Positions 12,072 through 13,346 of a DNA stretch of 13,346 nucleotides are shown piece after piece. The stretch covers positions 1 to 13,346 of the forward strand of contig JBGTCY010000309.1 of assembly GCA_041748615.1 (NCBI GenBank), given 5' to 3'. The translations under genes and the position numbers were made by a program. Positions within the stretch are counted from its first letter, which is position 1, and each line of letters starts with the position of its first letter. The stretch comes from JBGTCY01 sp041748615. Its GTDB lineage: Bacteria; Bacteroidota; Bacteroidia; Chitinophagales; CAIOSU01. The notes under the pieces are model-generated. The model ran no database searches. It had not been told where the DNA came from and saw only the letters and a list, made by a program, of their open reading frames with translations.

Positions 12072-13346
12072 CTATTGCACAATCAATTTACTGTAATCGT
12101 TTTCCATGATTAAAAAGTACATGCCTTGCTGTAGGTTGTGAGTTTCCAGAGTATTATTGCCTTTTTCCAAGGTGCCGTTTAAACAGATTTTACCGTTTAG
12201 ATCATACAATTGGAAACTGCCAGTTTTAGCAGATTTGATTTGCAATGCATCACCTGCACTTAGTGGATTGGGATATACTGTTAATTCAGTTTTCATTTCA
12301 GGCATTTCCGTTTGGAGGGGTATTTGAGTACATTTATATTCTCTTCTAACACCAACTCCAAAGGCTCCGTTATTGCTTTCCCAGTTGAAATAGCGTTCAT
12401 CTGCAATTAAGTCATTGTTGGTATTGTATTCAAATAGATCAAGGGAGGTTGGCTCAAAATCATTCAAATTATTATTCCAGTCCATGGATGATTTTTCGAT
12501 AAGGTTGTTATGGCTGTCAAATACATGCGTCACTTTTCCATTATTCTTCCATTCGCTTGAAGAAACATCCCAAAATCTGACCAATAACTCGATTTCGTTG
12601 TTTAGATTATCATAGGTTCTGTTTCTGATTCTATGATTTCTCCAGTTGTTAGCATTATTGTCCCAGAGCTGGGTTAGATTTTCTATTTCATTGTTATTGG
12701 CATCATAGGTATTCAATTCATAATGAACATTTAACCACTCGTTGATAATGGCGTCCCAGGTTTGCTCAATATATGTTGTAATATAATTATTGGCATTGTA
12801 AGTACGGGTACGTTTGGAGCTATTTATCCATACATTATTGGGAATATCCCATACCTGCACTGTGTACTCCAATAGGTTGTTTGCCGCATCATAAATTTTA
12901 TCAGCAAGTGTTCTGTTGCGCCAATCGTTGTCAGCGGTACTCCACCGTTCTATAAAATAACCCAATTCGTTATTGTTTTGATCATAGGTGCGGCTGGTTC
13001 TTTCATAACCTTCCCAGACATTACTTGTGGTTTTCCATATGGAGATGAGCGATAGTATTTCATTATTATTGCTGTCAAAATCGTTGGTTTCTTTTTGTAT
13101 ATTCAGCCAGGAATTTGCGGGGAAATCCCAGATTTGAGTGATTATAAGGGTGCGCATTTGATTACTATTGTATTCAAATATTCCTCTCGACCTATTCAAC
13201 CATTCATTTGTAGCTTCATCCCAGTTTTTAAAATTCTCTTCTTCTAATATTTTATTGGCACTATTAAAGGTGCTGACGCGTTTTTCGTTGTTTATCCAGC
13301 TATTGCTTACCGTGCTCCATAGGCGTTTAAAGCTTTCTGTTTCATT
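12072..13346 (-). CDS. T9SS type A sorting domain protein built of 31-residue repeats (5' end missing)
   Basis: The frame is open to the right window edge, so these 424 residues are only the C-terminal part; a TTG at 13199 is not a real start, because the repeat pattern continues unbroken 49 codons further upstream. Nearly the whole visible part is a tandem array with period 31 (one unit of 32), each of the form W-x-N..RTYDANNNEIE..t..WD..xN. The C-terminal 80 residues are a T9SS type A sorting domain (LTVYPNPLSAGD, LYDLNGK, LQQGMYFLIM, KLIVQ). A GVRREYKCTQIPLQ linker separates array and sorting domain. The protein is probably secreted and surface-attached, with the array as an elongated beta structure. 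The YDANNN core recalls Rhs/YD repeats, but the 31-residue spacing is different. Function unknown; adhesion is plausible. Confidence 0.88.
   Translation of the reverse strand, partial: NETESFKRLWSTVSNSWINNEKRVSTFNSANKILEEENFKNWDEATNEWLNRSRGIFEYNSNQMRTLIITQIWDFPANSWLNIQKETNDFDSNNNEILSLISIWKTTSNVWEGYERTSRTYDQNNNELGYFIERWSTADNDWRNRTLADKIYDAANNLLEYTVQVWDIPNNVWINSSKRTRTYNANNYITTYIEQTWDAIINEWLNVHYELNTYDANNNEIENLTQLWDNNANNWRNHRIRNRTYDNLNNEIELLVRFWDVSSSEWKNNGKVTHVFDSHNNLIEKSSMDWNNNLNDFEPTSLDLFEYNTNNDLIADERYFNWESNNGAFGVGVRREYKCTQIPLQTEMPEMKTELTVYPNPLSAGDALQIKSAKTGSFQLYDLNGKICLNGTLEKGNNTLETHNLQQGMYFLIMENDYSKLIVQ
12363..13298 (-). repeat. Ten tandem 93-bp coding repeats
   Basis: Units begin at residues 17, 49, 80, 111, 142, 173, 204, 235, 266 and 297 of the partial protein, with Trp at the start of nine of them and Phe in the last. 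Nearly every unit keeps an aromatic at position 11 followed by D/N and an Asn-rich NNN core, and a Trp at position 25. A further partial unit lies beyond residue 1 at the window edge. DNA divergence between units is substantial, so the array is old. Confidence 0.85.

Noticed and set aside
13197..13199. TTG as start of the minus-strand T9SS protein
   Set aside because: The 31-residue repeat pattern continues in the same frame to the window edge, so the gene is truncated by the window rather than started here.
1..13346. tRNA, rRNA or anti-phage defence system
   Set aside because: No cloverleaf or rRNA-like stretch was seen, and no nuclease, helicase, reverse transcriptase or toxin-antitoxin motif occurs in any credible frame.

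Overview
The window looks like a piece of a Bacteroidota chromosome, probably an environmental lineage of the Chitinophagales/Sphingobacteriales type. Two proteins end in type IX secretion (T9SS) type A sorting domains. Start codons follow A/T-rich leaders with no clear Shine-Dalgarno sequence. The MlaE-MlaF-MlaD gene order is one that is common in this phylum. The genus cannot be read from the sequence.

Layout. Positions 1-3379 form a stress-type accessory cluster: a YciE/YciF ferritin-like protein (330-977), TspO (1118-1603), two tandemly duplicated Gln/Asn/Gly-rich hydrophilic proteins (1804-2115 and 2532-2996), and a 38-residue membrane mini-protein (3263-3379). Between the two hydrophilic genes lies the decayed 3' end of a second YciF gene with its terminator, so a larger YciF-plus-hydrophilin block was probably duplicated. 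Positions 3018-3962 are crowded with four or five different inverted-repeat elements. Positions 4002-7338 hold a large AsmA-like DUF748 protein and a YihY/BrkB membrane protein. Position 7625-8953 is a secreted T9SS protein with Cys-rich modules. Positions 9450-11933 are an mlaEFD-type phospholipid transport operon. On the minus strand, 12072-13346 is the 3' part of a long repeat-built T9SS protein that runs off the right edge.

How it may work together. Most genes concern the cell envelope (AsmA-like, YihY, Mla, TspO, small membrane protein) or stress protection (YciF, hydrophilins). The most notable signal is a roughly 40-bp motif that occurs four times, upstream of both hydrophilin genes, the T9SS gene at 7625 and the mla operon. 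In each case a second short block follows about 20 bp downstream. It looks like the promoter or operator of a shared regulon linking these otherwise unrelated genes. This is the best candidate here for something undescribed.
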